DNA of 13,325 nucleotides from a bacterium (GTDB lineage Bacteria; Actinomycetota; Acidimicrobiia; Acidimicrobiales; CATQHL01), in the NCBI GenBank assembly GCA_028819945.1, contig JAPPKQ010000377.1:1-13325 (forward strand), written 5' to 3'. The notes beneath the pieces were generated by a model. The model worked only from the letters and a program-made list of their open reading frames with translations, did not search any database and had not been told where the DNA came from. Position 1 is the first letter of the stretch. Every line of letters begins with the position of its first letter. Below, one piece after another: positions 1 through 7,692 of the stretch. A program made the translations under genes and the position numbers.

Positions 1-1688
1 ACGTACGGCAGGTACGGGGTCGCATCACCCACACGGGCGACGTGCTCGAGGAGATGAGCACCGACGACGTGCGGTCCGCGGCCGGGTTCTTCAAGGAGAA
101 GGGCATCAACGCCGTGGCCCTGTGCTTCATGCACAGCTACCTGGATCCCTCCCACGAGCAGCGGGCGCGCGACCTGTTCCGCGAGATCCACCCCGACTGC
201 TTCCTGACCATCTCCTCGGACGTCCTGCCGGAGTTCCGCGAGTACGAGCGGGCAATGACGACGTGCCTCAACGCTGCGCTGATGCCGCTCGTGACCGACT
301 ATCTCGACAGCCTCGACAGCCGCCTCAAGGGGGCCGGCTACTCGGCCCCGCTGCTGCTGATGCGCTCCTCGGGTGGGCTCTCCCAGAGCGACCGGGTGGT
401 GGAGCAGCCGGCCACCATCGCCTACTCCGGTCCCAGTGCCGGGGTCTTGGGCATGGCCTGGTTGGCCGACCAGATCGGCGAGGACAAGGTCCTCACCTAC
501 GACATGGGCGGAACGTCCACCGACGTCGCCCTCGTCGAGGACGGCCGGCCCCTGCTGACCACCGAGGGACTGCTGGACATCTATCCCATGGGCATGCCCT
601 CGATCGACATCGTGTCCATCGGCGCGGGCGGAGGGTCGATCGCCTCGCTCGGCACCGGTGACCGCCTCCGGGTCGGTCCCGAGAGTGCCGGTGCCGACCC
701 CGGGCCGGTCTGCTACGGCAAGGGCGGCACCCAGCCCACTGTCACCGACGCCAACCTCGTCCTCGGGCGGATCCCCGACTACCTGCTCGGCGGGGACATG
801 CCGTTGAACGCCGAAGCAGCGCGGGACGTGGTCGGAACCGTTGGGGGCAAGCTCGGCCTGGCGCCTGAGGAGTTCGCCTACGGCATCCTGCAATTGGCCG
901 CCGCCCGCATGTCCGCCGCCGTCCGCCAGGTCTCGATCGCCCGCGGCCGCGACCCGCGTGAGTACGCGCTCTTCGCCTTCGGCGGGGCCGGCCCGCTGCA
1001 CGCCGCAGAGTTGGCCGACCAACTCGGGATCCGCCGGATTGTGATTCCCCCGCGCCCCGGCCTCGGCTCCTGCCTGGGCCTGCTCGCAGCGGACATCCAG
1101 GCGAGCGCGGTGCAGACCGTCAACTCGCGCGCCGAGAACATCTCCCCCGACCGGATCGGCGACACGTTCGCCGACCTCGAGGCGAAGGTGGTCGCCGACA
1201 TCCAGGGCCAAGGCATCGCCACCCCCACCACGGAGCGATTCGCCGACCTCTGCTACGTCGGCATGGCGACGGAGTTGACCGTCCCGGTTCCGGACGGACC
1301 GGTCTCCGCCGCCGGCCTCGACGCCGCAGTGGAGGCATTCCATGCCGAGCACCTGCGCACCTACGGCTACCACTACGCCGGCGAGCAGCCCGTTGAGTTC
1401 GTCAACCTGCGCGTCCGGGGAACGGGCCCGCTGCCCCGGATCGAGTTGGCGGAGACCACTCCTCGGGAGGGTTCGGTGGACGACGCCGTCCTCGGGGACC
1501 GCGAGGTGTACTACGGACCCCGCCACGGGCAGCAGACGACACGCCTCTACGACCGGGACCGGCTGGCAGTCGGTCACGAGGTCGCCGGGCCGGCGATCAT
1601 CGTGGAGTACGACTCCACCGTGCTGGTGCCGCCGAGGGCCAACACCCGGGTGGATGCCCTCGGCAACCTGCTCATCCAACTCGCCTGA
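1..1688 (+). CDS. hyuA: Hydantoinase/oxoprolinase subunit A (HyuA), 5' end missing
   Basis: This is the ATP-binding subunit of an ATP-dependent cyclic-amide hydrolase (N-methylhydantoinase / 5-oxoprolinase family, related to the acetone carboxylase beta subunit). The reading frame is open from base 3 and reads straight into family sequence, so the gene begins outside the window. 561 codons are visible against a usual length near 690, so about 130 N-terminal residues are missing, including the first phosphate-binding motif. The second actin-fold motif is clear: Asp-Met-Gly-Gly-Thr-Ser-Thr-Asp-Val at bases 501-527. A glycine-rich GAGGGS stretch (near 620), FAFGGAGPLHA (near 975) and the C-terminal GPAIIVEYDSTVLVPP block are all typical of the family. 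It ends with TGA 49 bases before hyuB, its expected partner subunit. The family is certain; the substrate (hydantoin, oxoproline or a lactam) cannot be read from the sequence. Confidence 0.93.
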   Translation, partial: VRQVRGRITHTGDVLEEMSTDDVRSAAGFFKEKGINAVALCFMHSYLDPSHEQRARDLFREIHPDCFLTISSDVLPEFREYERAMTTCLNAALMPLVTDYLDSLDSRLKGAGYSAPLLLMRSSGGLSQSDRVVEQPATIAYSGPSAGVLGMAWLADQIGEDKVLTYDMGGTSTDVALVEDGRPLLTTEGLLDIYPMGMPSIDIVSIGAGGGSIASLGTGDRLRVGPESAGADPGPVCYGKGGTQPTVTDANLVLGRIPDYLLGGDMPLNAEAARDVVGTVGGKLGLAPEEFAYGILQLAAARMSAAVRQVSIARGRDPREYALFAFGGAGPLHAAELADQLGIRRIVIPPRPGLGSCLGLLAADIQASAVQTVNSRAENISPDRIGDTFADLEAKVVADIQGQGIATPTTERFADLCYVGMATELTVPVPDGPVSAAGLDAAVEAFHAEHLRTYGYHYAGEQPVEFVNLRVRGTGPLPRIELAETTPREGSVDDAVLGDREVYYGPRHGQQTTRLYDRDRLAVGHEVAGPAIIVEYDSTVLVPPRANTRVDALGNLLIQLA

Positions 1689-1723
1689 CGAGACCCTCCC
1701 CCCAACGACACCCGCCGACGACG

Positions 1724-1730
1724 AAAGGAG
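1724..1730 (+). promoter_or_regulatory. Ribosome binding site of hyuB
   Basis: AAAGGAG, 7 bases upstream of ATG 1738. It decides the hyuB start, because the hyuB frame has no stop for some 400 bases further upstream within hyuA. Confidence 0.8.
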
Positions 1731-1737
1731 CCGACCC

Positions 1738-3609
1738 ATGTCATCCACCGGCAACGGTTCTGAAGTGACCACCGAGTTCGAGCCGATCCTCTTCGAGATC
1801 ATCGAAGGCGCCATCGAGTCGGCGCGCCGCGAGATGGAGATCCAGGTGGAACGCACGGCGCGGTCCACGATCGTGCGCGAGCAGCACGACCACCGCTCGG
1901 GCATCTTCGACTCGCACGGAAACAGCGTCACGGCGTTGTCCTTCGCCTCGGTGCCCACGCCGGTCATGACCAAGTTCGCCGGCAACATCCATCCGGACGA
2001 CGTCTTCCTCTACAACGACCCGTACAAGTCCGACGGGGGCATCACCCACCTCGGCGACATGTGCATCACTCGGCCGGTCTTCTCCGGTGACCAGATCGTG
2101 GCCTACGTGCAGGTATTCGGACACGTCAACGACATCGGGGGCCTGACGCCGGGCAGCGTCCCGCTCACGGCGTTCGAGATCTTCCAAGAGGGCTTCGTCG
2201 TCCCGCCGGTGAAGCTCTACGACCGGGGGCAACTCAACGTGGCGCTCTTCGAGACCATCCTGAACAACTCGCGGTTCCCCGACGACCTGCGGGCCGACAT
2301 CGACGCCTTCGTGAACGCCTGCGGGATCGGAGTCGTGCGGGTCGAGGAGTTGTGTGAGCGCTACGGCGCCGAAGCGCTGGCGCAGACCTTCCAGGGGCTC
2401 CTGGACCGGTGCACCCGGAGCCTGCGCGAGACGGTCCTGCCGATGATCCCCGACGGCTCGTACACGTTCGAGGACTTCTGCGAGTACGTGGATGTGCAGC
2501 CTCGCGAGCCGCGCCACTACGTCAAGCTGCGCGCCACCATGACGAAGTCGCCCGACGGCATCAACTTCGATTTCTCCGGCACCGATCCGCAGATCAAGGG
2601 CTCCCTCAACTGGCCCGCCAACGGCCGGTACTACGCCAAGTCGCTCGGCACGCTCTTCCTGGCCTTCGCCCCGGACATGATCATCAACGACGGCGTGAAC
2701 GAGGTGATCACGTGCACGCTGCCCGAGCGCACCGTGCTCAGCCCCGAGTGGCCGGCCGCCTGCGGCTGGCGCACGTTCCCGCTGCTGCGCATCCTCGACC
2801 TGGGTCTCGGCATCCTGGCGAAGGCCTCGGGCGGGTTCGTGCCCGCACCGTCGGAGTCCATCTCCTCCTACGGGCTATTCGGCCACAACGCCGACGGCGA
2901 CTACTTCCTGCTGCGGGAGATCACCGGTGCGGGGTCCGGCGCCCGTCCCTTCGCCGACGGCGCCGACACCGTGGACGTGGCCCCCGAATCCCGGAACATG
3001 CCGGCCGAGTTCGCCGAGACGAACTTCCCGGTCCGCATCACCAGGCTGGGTCTACGCCAGGACTCCGGCGGGGCCGGGACGTTCAGGGGTGGTCTGGGCT
3101 ACTTCAAGGACATCGAGATCCTCATCGACGGGGAGATGCTGATCCACTCCGACCGCGCCACGCTGCAACCTTGGGGGGTCAAGGGCGGCAGGGCCGGCCA
3201 GGGCTCGGTCTGGCTCCTGAACCCCGACACACCCGAGGAGAGGGTGCTACCGGGCAAGTCGGACTCCATCGACGTTCGCAAGGGCGACATCCTGCGCGTG
3301 CTCAGCCCCGGCGGCGGCGGCTGGGGCGACCCCCTGGACCGCGACCCGGCTTCCGTGCTGCTGGACGTGCGGCGAGGTCTGGTCTCCCCCGAGAGCGCCC
3401 GCGACGACTACGGAGTGCTGTTCCTGCCGACCGACGACAACTACGAGCTCGAATTGGATGAAGCGGCCACGCAGGCCCAGCGCGATGCAATCCGCGCCGA
3501 GAGGCCGCCGCTCAAGCTGTTCGACCGCGGCGAGAATTTCTACAGGCTCGTCGAGGAGGGGAAGATCACCCTCACGAGCAGTGACGAGGCCCTGGCGCCG
3601 GCCGGCTGA
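1738..3609 (+). CDS. hyuB: Hydantoinase/oxoprolinase subunit B (HyuB)
   Basis: This is the partner subunit of HyuA, thought to carry the ring-opening site, 623 residues long. ATG 1738 was chosen because AAAGGAG (1724-1730) lies 7 bases before it. The same frame is open far upstream, but only as an overlap with hyuA. Family landmarks are the NDPY block followed by THLGD (His104, Asp107), GHVNDIGG (His129, Asp132), which matches the metal-site region of HyuB proteins, and the C-terminal PGGGGWGDP at residues 524-532. About 90 residues follow that motif, slightly more than in short family members. The usual HHxDIGG appears here as GHVNDIGG, suggesting a distinct subgroup. No acetone-carboxylase gamma subunit is present nearby, which argues for a hydrolase rather than a carboxylase, though the start of the operon is not visible. 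Confidence 0.93.
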   Translation: MSSTGNGSEVTTEFEPILFEIIEGAIESARREMEIQVERTARSTIVREQHDHRSGIFDSHGNSVTALSFASVPTPVMTKFAGNIHPDDVFLYNDPYKSDGGITHLGDMCITRPVFSGDQIVAYVQVFGHVNDIGGLTPGSVPLTAFEIFQEGFVVPPVKLYDRGQLNVALFETILNNSRFPDDLRADIDAFVNACGIGVVRVEELCERYGAEALAQTFQGLLDRCTRSLRETVLPMIPDGSYTFEDFCEYVDVQPREPRHYVKLRATMTKSPDGINFDFSGTDPQIKGSLNWPANGRYYAKSLGTLFLAFAPDMIINDGVNEVITCTLPERTVLSPEWPAACGWRTFPLLRILDLGLGILAKASGGFVPAPSESISSYGLFGHNADGDYFLLREITGAGSGARPFADGADTVDVAPESRNMPAEFAETNFPVRITRLGLRQDSGGAGTFRGGLGYFKDIEILIDGEMLIHSDRATLQPWGVKGGRAGQGSVWLLNPDTPEERVLPGKSDSIDVRKGDILRVLSPGGGGWGDPLDRDPASVLLDVRRGLVSPESARDDYGVLFLPTDDNYELELDEAATQAQRDAIRAERPPLKLFDRGENFYRLVEEGKITLTSSDEALAPAG

Positions 3610-4514
3610 TGCTGCGCGCCGCCGCCGTCCAGATCTGCCCGGTCGACGGGGACGCCGACGCCACCCTCGCCAAGGCCGAGCAATGGCTCGTCGATGCCGG
3701 CGAGCAGGGCGTGAAGCTGGCGGTCCTCCCCGAGGGCTACCTGCCGGGCTTCGCCCTGATCCGCGAGGCCAAGGCGGCGGGCGACCCGGCTCGGCTGGCC
3801 GAGGTGTTCGGGGGGTTCGACACGGTGCCCGGTGTCGCCACCGGGCGGGTGGGCGACATCGCCCGCCGCTACGGCATGGTGGTCGCCTTCGGGATGCTCG
3901 CGCGTGCCGAGGAGGGTGAACGCCCTACCAACGTCTCGGTGCTCATCGACGAGAACGGCGAGATCCGCAACGTCCACCGCAAGATCCACCTGACGCCCAC
4001 CATCGAGGCCCCCGATTTCACGCCCGGCTCCTCTCTCGCCGTCGCCGACACGGCCGCCGGCTGCGTGGGCAACATGATCTGCGCCGACTTCTCGCTGCCG
4101 GAGACGACGCGGATCCTGGCGATCAAGGGGGCACGGGTGATCTGCGGCTCCCTGGCGGGGTTCTACGTGGACGGGCCCGACGCCGAGCAGGTCGTGCTCC
4201 ACCTGTTCCTGCACTCGCACACATCACCCACCCGAGCCATCGACAACTCCGTCTATCTCGTGCTGGCCAACATGGTCGGACGCAGCGGCGACCTGGGATT
4301 CTTCGGCAAGAGCCGGATCATCAACCCGGAGGGGCGCATCCTGGCCGAGGGAGGCGAGGGCGTCGATTGCGAGGAACTGGTCATCGCCGACATCGATCCG
4401 GACATCGACCGGGGTGACATGCCCTTCCGTCTGATCGACCGGCGCCGTCCGGATCTCTACGACGACATCCTCCTGCCGAATCCCAACGTCGGGGCGATCG
4501 AATGGCAGGGCTAG
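3609..4514 (+). CDS. Carbon-nitrogen hydrolase (nitrilase superfamily amidohydrolase)
   Basis: A 301-residue cytoplasmic enzyme that hydrolyses a C-N bond through a cysteine nucleophile. The catalytic triad is complete: Glu42 in VLPEGYLPGF, Lys125 in HRKIHL and Cys158 in NMICADFSLPE. Glu133 sits where the second conserved Glu of the family is expected. The ATG shares one base with the hyuB stop (TGATG), a classic translational coupling arrangement. The length and the HRKIHL/TPGS motifs fit the branch holding N-carbamoyl-amino-acid hydrolases, beta-ureidopropionases and omega-amidases rather than long aromatic nitrilases. Following hyuAB, an N-carbamoylase (opened hydantoin to amine plus CO2 and NH3) is natural. 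An omega-amidase like 5-aminovaleramidase is the main alternative. Family assignment is firm; substrate is inference. Confidence 0.92.
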   Translation: MLRAAAVQICPVDGDADATLAKAEQWLVDAGEQGVKLAVLPEGYLPGFALIREAKAAGDPARLAEVFGGFDTVPGVATGRVGDIARRYGMVVAFGMLARAEEGERPTNVSVLIDENGEIRNVHRKIHLTPTIEAPDFTPGSSLAVADTAAGCVGNMICADFSLPETTRILAIKGARVICGSLAGFYVDGPDAEQVVLHLFLHSHTSPTRAIDNSVYLVLANMVGRSGDLGFFGKSRIINPEGRILAEGGEGVDCEELVIADIDPDIDRGDMPFRLIDRRRPDLYDDILLPNPNVGAIEWQG

Positions 4515-6433
4515 CCGGGGCCGTCACACACCCGCTGGACCCGCTGACGGCAACCGAGATCGAAGAGGCCGCCGCCATGATCCGGCGAGAGTGCGCCGGC
4601 ATGGAGCGGCTCCGCTTCCCCCTCCTCATGCTCGAGGAACCTCCGAAGGAGGAGGTGTACCGCTTCGAGCAGGGGGATCCGATCAACCGCAGGGCGCGCG
4701 CCACCCTGCTGAACCGGGCCGATGGCACTGCGTACGAGGCCGTGGTGTCGCTGAACGAGGGGCGGATCACCTCGTGGCGCTCGCTCGAGGGGGCGCAGCC
4801 TCCGATCCTCATGGAGGAGTTCGCCGCGGTCGACGAGCTCGTGAAGAACGACGAGCGCTGGCGTGAAGCGCTGCGCCGGCGCGGCGTCACCGACTTCGAC
4901 ATGGTGCAGGTGGACCTCTGGTCGGTGGGCGATTTCCCGATCGAGGGGATCGACCCGGATCGGCGCCTGGTCCGGGCGGCGTCCTACCTGCGGCACGCCC
5001 CGACCGACAACGGCTACGCCAAGCCCATCGAGAACGTCGTCGCCATCGTGGACCTCAACGAGAACCGGGTGCTCAAGGTCACCGACGGCGACGTCGTCCC
5101 GCTCCCGCCCGAGTCGGGCAACTACGACGCGGCCTCGGTGGGCGAGCTGCGCACCGACCTGAAGCCGCTCGACATCGTCCAACCGGAGGGACCGAGCTTC
5201 TCCATCGAGGGGAGCCTGCTGAGGTGGCAGCGCTGGAGCACGAGGGTCTCCATGCACCCCACCGACGGGCTCGTCCTGCACCAGGTGGCCTACGACGACG
5301 GCGACCGGCGCCGCCCGATCCTCTACCGCGCCGCCCTCTCGGAGATGGTCGTGCCCTACGGCGACGGCACCGACGCCTTCCACTGGCGCAACGCGTTCGA
5401 CGCCGGCGAGTACGGCATGGGCCGGAACATGGGCTCGCTCACCCTGGGCTGCGACTGCCTCGGCGAGATCCGCTACCTGGACACCGTCGTGGCCGACGAC
5501 GACGGCCGCCCCGCGCTGTGCCGCAACGTCGTCTGCATCCACGAGGAGGACTACTCGATCCTCTGGAAGCACCTGGACCTCAGCACGGGCTCCAGTGAGG
5601 TGCGCCGCTCGCGACGCCTCGTCGTCTCGTGCATCGGCACGCTCGGCAACTACGAGTACGGCTTCTACTGGTACTTCTACCAGGACGGCCACATGGAGTT
5701 CGAGATCAAGCTCACCGGTGTGGTGCAGACGCGCGCTCTTCCGCCGGGCGGCGGCGACGACTACGGCACGATCGTCTCGACGGATCTCAGCGCCGTGAAC
5801 CACCAGCACATCTTCAACATGCGCCTCGACTTCGACGTGGACGGAACCGGGAACTCCGTCGTGGAGGTCGACACGGTGCCGCTGCCGCCCGGAGCGGCCA
5901 ATCCGCACCTCAACGCCTTCGCCGGCCGGGAGACGCTCCTGGGGACCGAGCAGCAGGCGCAGCGCATCATCGACCCGCTCAAGACCCGCTACTGGAAGAT
6001 CGTCAATCCCTCGAGGCTCAACCGCTTCGGCCGGCCCGTTGCCTTCAAGCTCCTCCCCGAGGCCAGTTCGCTGATGCTGGCGTCGCCCGACTCCCGGGTC
6101 GCTCGGCGAGCCCGATTCGCGCAGAAGCACCTCTGGGTCACGCCCTACCACCCCGACGAGATGCACGCCGCCGGCGACTACCCCAACCAGAGCACCGGCG
6201 AGGGCGGGCTGCCCGTCTGGACCGCCCAGGACCGCGGCATCACCGACACCGACGTGGTGGTGTGGCACACGTTCGGGGTGTCGCACATCCCGCGTCCGGA
6301 GGACTGGCCGATCATGCCCGTGGAGCGCATCGGCTTCCAGTTGCTGCCCGTGGGCTTCTTCGACCGGAACCCGTCGCTGGACGTCGCGCCGCCGCAGTCG
6401 GCGTGCCATACCGACGGCGACTCCGACGAGTGA
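4502..6433 (+). CDS. Copper-containing primary amine oxidase (topaquinone type)
   Basis: This enzyme oxidises a primary amine to an aldehyde, releasing NH3 and H2O2. It is 643 residues long, close to Arthrobacter phenylethylamine/histamine oxidases. Visible are the N2 domain (about 11-95, opening HPLDPLTATEI), the N3 domain (about 100-205) and the large catalytic beta-sandwich (about 230-630). Active-site residues are all present: Tyr384 in GNYEYGFYW is the topaquinone precursor, Asp300 in NAFDAGEYGMG is the catalytic base, and the copper ligands are His434 and His436 (HQHIF) and His595 (SHIPRPEDWP). This numbering nearly matches the Arthrobacter globiformis enzyme (Tyr382, Asp298). There is no signal peptide, so it should be cytoplasmic. 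The ATG lies 13 bases inside the preceding gene, suggesting coupled translation. The amine specificity cannot be read; context links it to amines produced by the three upstream enzymes. Confidence 0.96.
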   Translation: MAGLAGAVTHPLDPLTATEIEEAAAMIRRECAGMERLRFPLLMLEEPPKEEVYRFEQGDPINRRARATLLNRADGTAYEAVVSLNEGRITSWRSLEGAQPPILMEEFAAVDELVKNDERWREALRRRGVTDFDMVQVDLWSVGDFPIEGIDPDRRLVRAASYLRHAPTDNGYAKPIENVVAIVDLNENRVLKVTDGDVVPLPPESGNYDAASVGELRTDLKPLDIVQPEGPSFSIEGSLLRWQRWSTRVSMHPTDGLVLHQVAYDDGDRRRPILYRAALSEMVVPYGDGTDAFHWRNAFDAGEYGMGRNMGSLTLGCDCLGEIRYLDTVVADDDGRPALCRNVVCIHEEDYSILWKHLDLSTGSSEVRRSRRLVVSCIGTLGNYEYGFYWYFYQDGHMEFEIKLTGVVQTRALPPGGGDDYGTIVSTDLSAVNHQHIFNMRLDFDVDGTGNSVVEVDTVPLPPGAANPHLNAFAGRETLLGTEQQAQRIIDPLKTRYWKIVNPSRLNRFGRPVAFKLLPEASSLMLASPDSRVARRARFAQKHLWVTPYHPDEMHAAGDYPNQSTGEGGLPVWTAQDRGITDTDVVVWHTFGVSHIPRPEDWPIMPVERIGFQLLPVGFFDRNPSLDVAPPQSACHTDGDSDE

Positions 6434-6528
6434 ACCTGTCGCCGGCGCACGGGAACCCGGAGGCTGCCGGCGATGCTGCGGATCGACTCGAGTGTCATTC
6501 CGGCGGAGGACCTGCCCCTGACTCGATC

Positions 6529-6558
6529 CGGGGCCGGAATCCCGGGCACGCGGCCCCG
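6529..6558 (+). terminator. Candidate terminator hairpin of the hyuAB-amine oxidase operon
   Basis: A perfect 8-bp stem, CGGGGCCG (6529-6536) with CGGCCCCG (6551-6558), and a 14-base loop that itself contains CCCGGG. It lies about 96 bases after the amine oxidase stop and before the bicupin gene. There is no T-tract, as is common in high-GC actinobacteria, so the terminator role is an inference from position and stem strength. Confidence 0.35.
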
Positions 6559-6626
6559 CCTGCGCCCGGAGTCGATCGACCAGGTCGGTCCTGGGAAGGG
6601 ACTGGCAGAGCGTGGTCGGCCTGATT

Positions 6627-6636
6627 CGGCTAGAAA
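6627..6636 (+). promoter_or_regulatory. Possible -10 element upstream of the bicupin gene
   Basis: CGGCTAGAAA, with TAGAAA ending 27 bases before ATG 6664. It is an A-rich island in very GC-rich surroundings. The same decamer occurs upstream of tpx on the other strand (11967-11976). No convincing -35 hexamer stands 16-18 bases upstream, so this is tentative. Confidence 0.25.
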
Positions 6637-6663
6637 CTTGACCCGGCGAGGGAGGGAAGCAGC

Positions 6664-7575
6664 ATGGACCATCGCAACCGTGACGAGCCGCAGTTCTTCG
6701 ACGTGTGGACGCTGCCCTGGGAGACGGTCCCCGGGGCGAGCTTCCTGCATGGCGCCGAGGCGCGGACCATGTCGCAGCGTCCCGAGACGGGCGCCGGCAC
6801 CTACATGGTGAAGATGCCGCCGGGCTGGTCGCACGTCGAGCAGGCCGACGAGGGGGCGCTGGAGATCTTCGTCGTGGAGGGCGACCTCACCGCCAACGGC
6901 CGCACCGTCGGCGCCGGCGGCTACGCCGCGGTGCCGAAGGGCTGCGGCCCGCTGGAACTAGCCACCGAGGGGGGCTTCCAGGCCTACGCCTTCTGGAACC
7001 CCGTGTGGGCCGACGGCTACTACTACGACAGCCGGCCCTACGTGGCCAAGGTCTGGGAGATCGACTGGATCCTCACCGAGATGCCCGGCCTGCGCCACGG
7101 GATCATGCACAAGTCGCTGCGCTGGCCGGACCCGGCCGAGGGCCTGTTCCACGGCGGCCCCGGCGGGATGCTGCGGTTCATCCAGATGGCGCCCGGCTTC
7201 GGCGAGCCCCGCCAGGAGGTCCACTGGGACACCTGGGAGGAGATGGTCTGGCTGGCGGGCGACCTGCTCATGCCCGAGCGAGGCATGCACGCACCCGGAT
7301 CGTTCCTGGCCAATCCCGCGGGGCTGAAGCACGGCCCGCTGCTGACAGCGCGGGGCAGCCTGCTGATGCTCCACTGCGAGGCGCCCATGGGCGCGCAGTT
7401 CTACGAACTGACGAGCGACGACGGCACCGAGGTCGGCGCCCGGTTGGTGGCGGACTTCCACGACGGCGAGTCATGGTTGGAGGCGCCCCGTCACACCGAC
7501 TGGGACCGACGTCGCGAGCAACCGATCTATCCCAGCACGACACCCGTGTACGCCGTCCCCGACGGGGACGTTTAG
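6664..7575 (+). CDS. Bicupin protein, ChrR/DUF4437-like, function unknown
   Basis: 303 residues forming two cupin barrels. The N-terminal half has PPGWSHVEQ (His57) and LEIFVVEGDL (Glu67, the usual Glu just before the GD turn). The C-terminal half has EVHWDTWEEMVWLAGDL (His187, Glu192/193) and a later LKHGP (His223), so the second barrel appears able to bind a metal. The ATG is supported by GGAGGGAAG (6651-6659). It resembles cupins of the ChrR/DUF4437 kind, which include dioxygenase-like proteins and anti-sigma-like sensors, but no specific reaction can be named. It is rich in Trp and Tyr. It lies 230 bases after the amine oxidase with a hairpin and possible promoter between, so it is probably a separate unit although on the same strand. 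It may act on an amine-derived product, but that is speculation. Confidence 0.85.
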   Translation: MDHRNRDEPQFFDVWTLPWETVPGASFLHGAEARTMSQRPETGAGTYMVKMPPGWSHVEQADEGALEIFVVEGDLTANGRTVGAGGYAAVPKGCGPLELATEGGFQAYAFWNPVWADGYYYDSRPYVAKVWEIDWILTEMPGLRHGIMHKSLRWPDPAEGLFHGGPGGMLRFIQMAPGFGEPRQEVHWDTWEEMVWLAGDLLMPERGMHAPGSFLANPAGLKHGPLLTARGSLLMLHCEAPMGAQFYELTSDDGTEVGARLVADFHDGESWLEAPRHTDWDRRREQPIYPSTTPVYAVPDGDV

Positions 7576-7625
7576 CAGGCGGTGAAAGACGTGGCTTGCT
7601 CGGGTGGCCGCGGGGTTCAGGCTGA

Positions 7626-7657
7626 GCCCACCGCCAGGACGGGCCCGTCCAGTGGGC
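7626..7657 (+). terminator. Nested inverted repeat after the bicupin gene
   Basis: A perfect 14-bp palindrome, GGACGGGCCCGTCC (7637-7650), sits inside outer arms GCCCAC (7626-7631) and GTGGGC (7652-7657). In RNA this folds as a long hairpin with a small internal loop. It begins about 50 bases after the bicupin stop and ends about 36 bases before the next start. It could be a terminator or an operator for the downstream gene; the perfect palindrome fits either. Confidence 0.35.
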
Positions 7658-7678
7658 AGATGCCCAGGCGCTCAGAAC

Positions 7679-7685
7679 GGAGGGG
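7679..7685 (+). promoter_or_regulatory. Ribosome binding site deciding the start of the secreted protein
   Basis: GGAGGGG, 7 bases before ATG 7693. The alternative in-frame GTG at 7582 has no comparable site and would bury the signal peptide behind 37 extra residues. Confidence 0.65.
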
Positions 7686-7692
7686 TGTGCCC

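Noticed and set aside
1741-2517. A 258-codon minus-strand open frame inside hyuB
   Set aside because: It is antisense to conserved hyuB sequence and rich in Asp, Val, Arg and His, with no family features.
4511-6409. A 632-codon open frame on the minus strand across the amine oxidase gene
   Set aside because: It is the antisense shadow of a fully conserved amine oxidase. The peptide is Arg/His/Val/Asp-rich low complexity, and long antisense frames are expected at this GC content.
6481-6577. Inverted 9-mers GATCGACTC (6481-6489) and GAGTCGATC (6569-6577)
   Set aside because: The arms are short with 79 bases between them and do not extend; the stronger hairpin at 6529-6558 lies inside them. 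Probably chance.
6638-6643. TTGACC, a good -35 hexamer before the bicupin gene
   Set aside because: It lies only 20 bases before the start codon; a -10 box at normal spacing would overlap the ribosome binding site and ATG.
7582-7692. GTG 7582 as the start of the secreted protein
   Set aside because: It lacks a good ribosome binding site and would place 37 low-complexity residues before an otherwise normal signal peptide.
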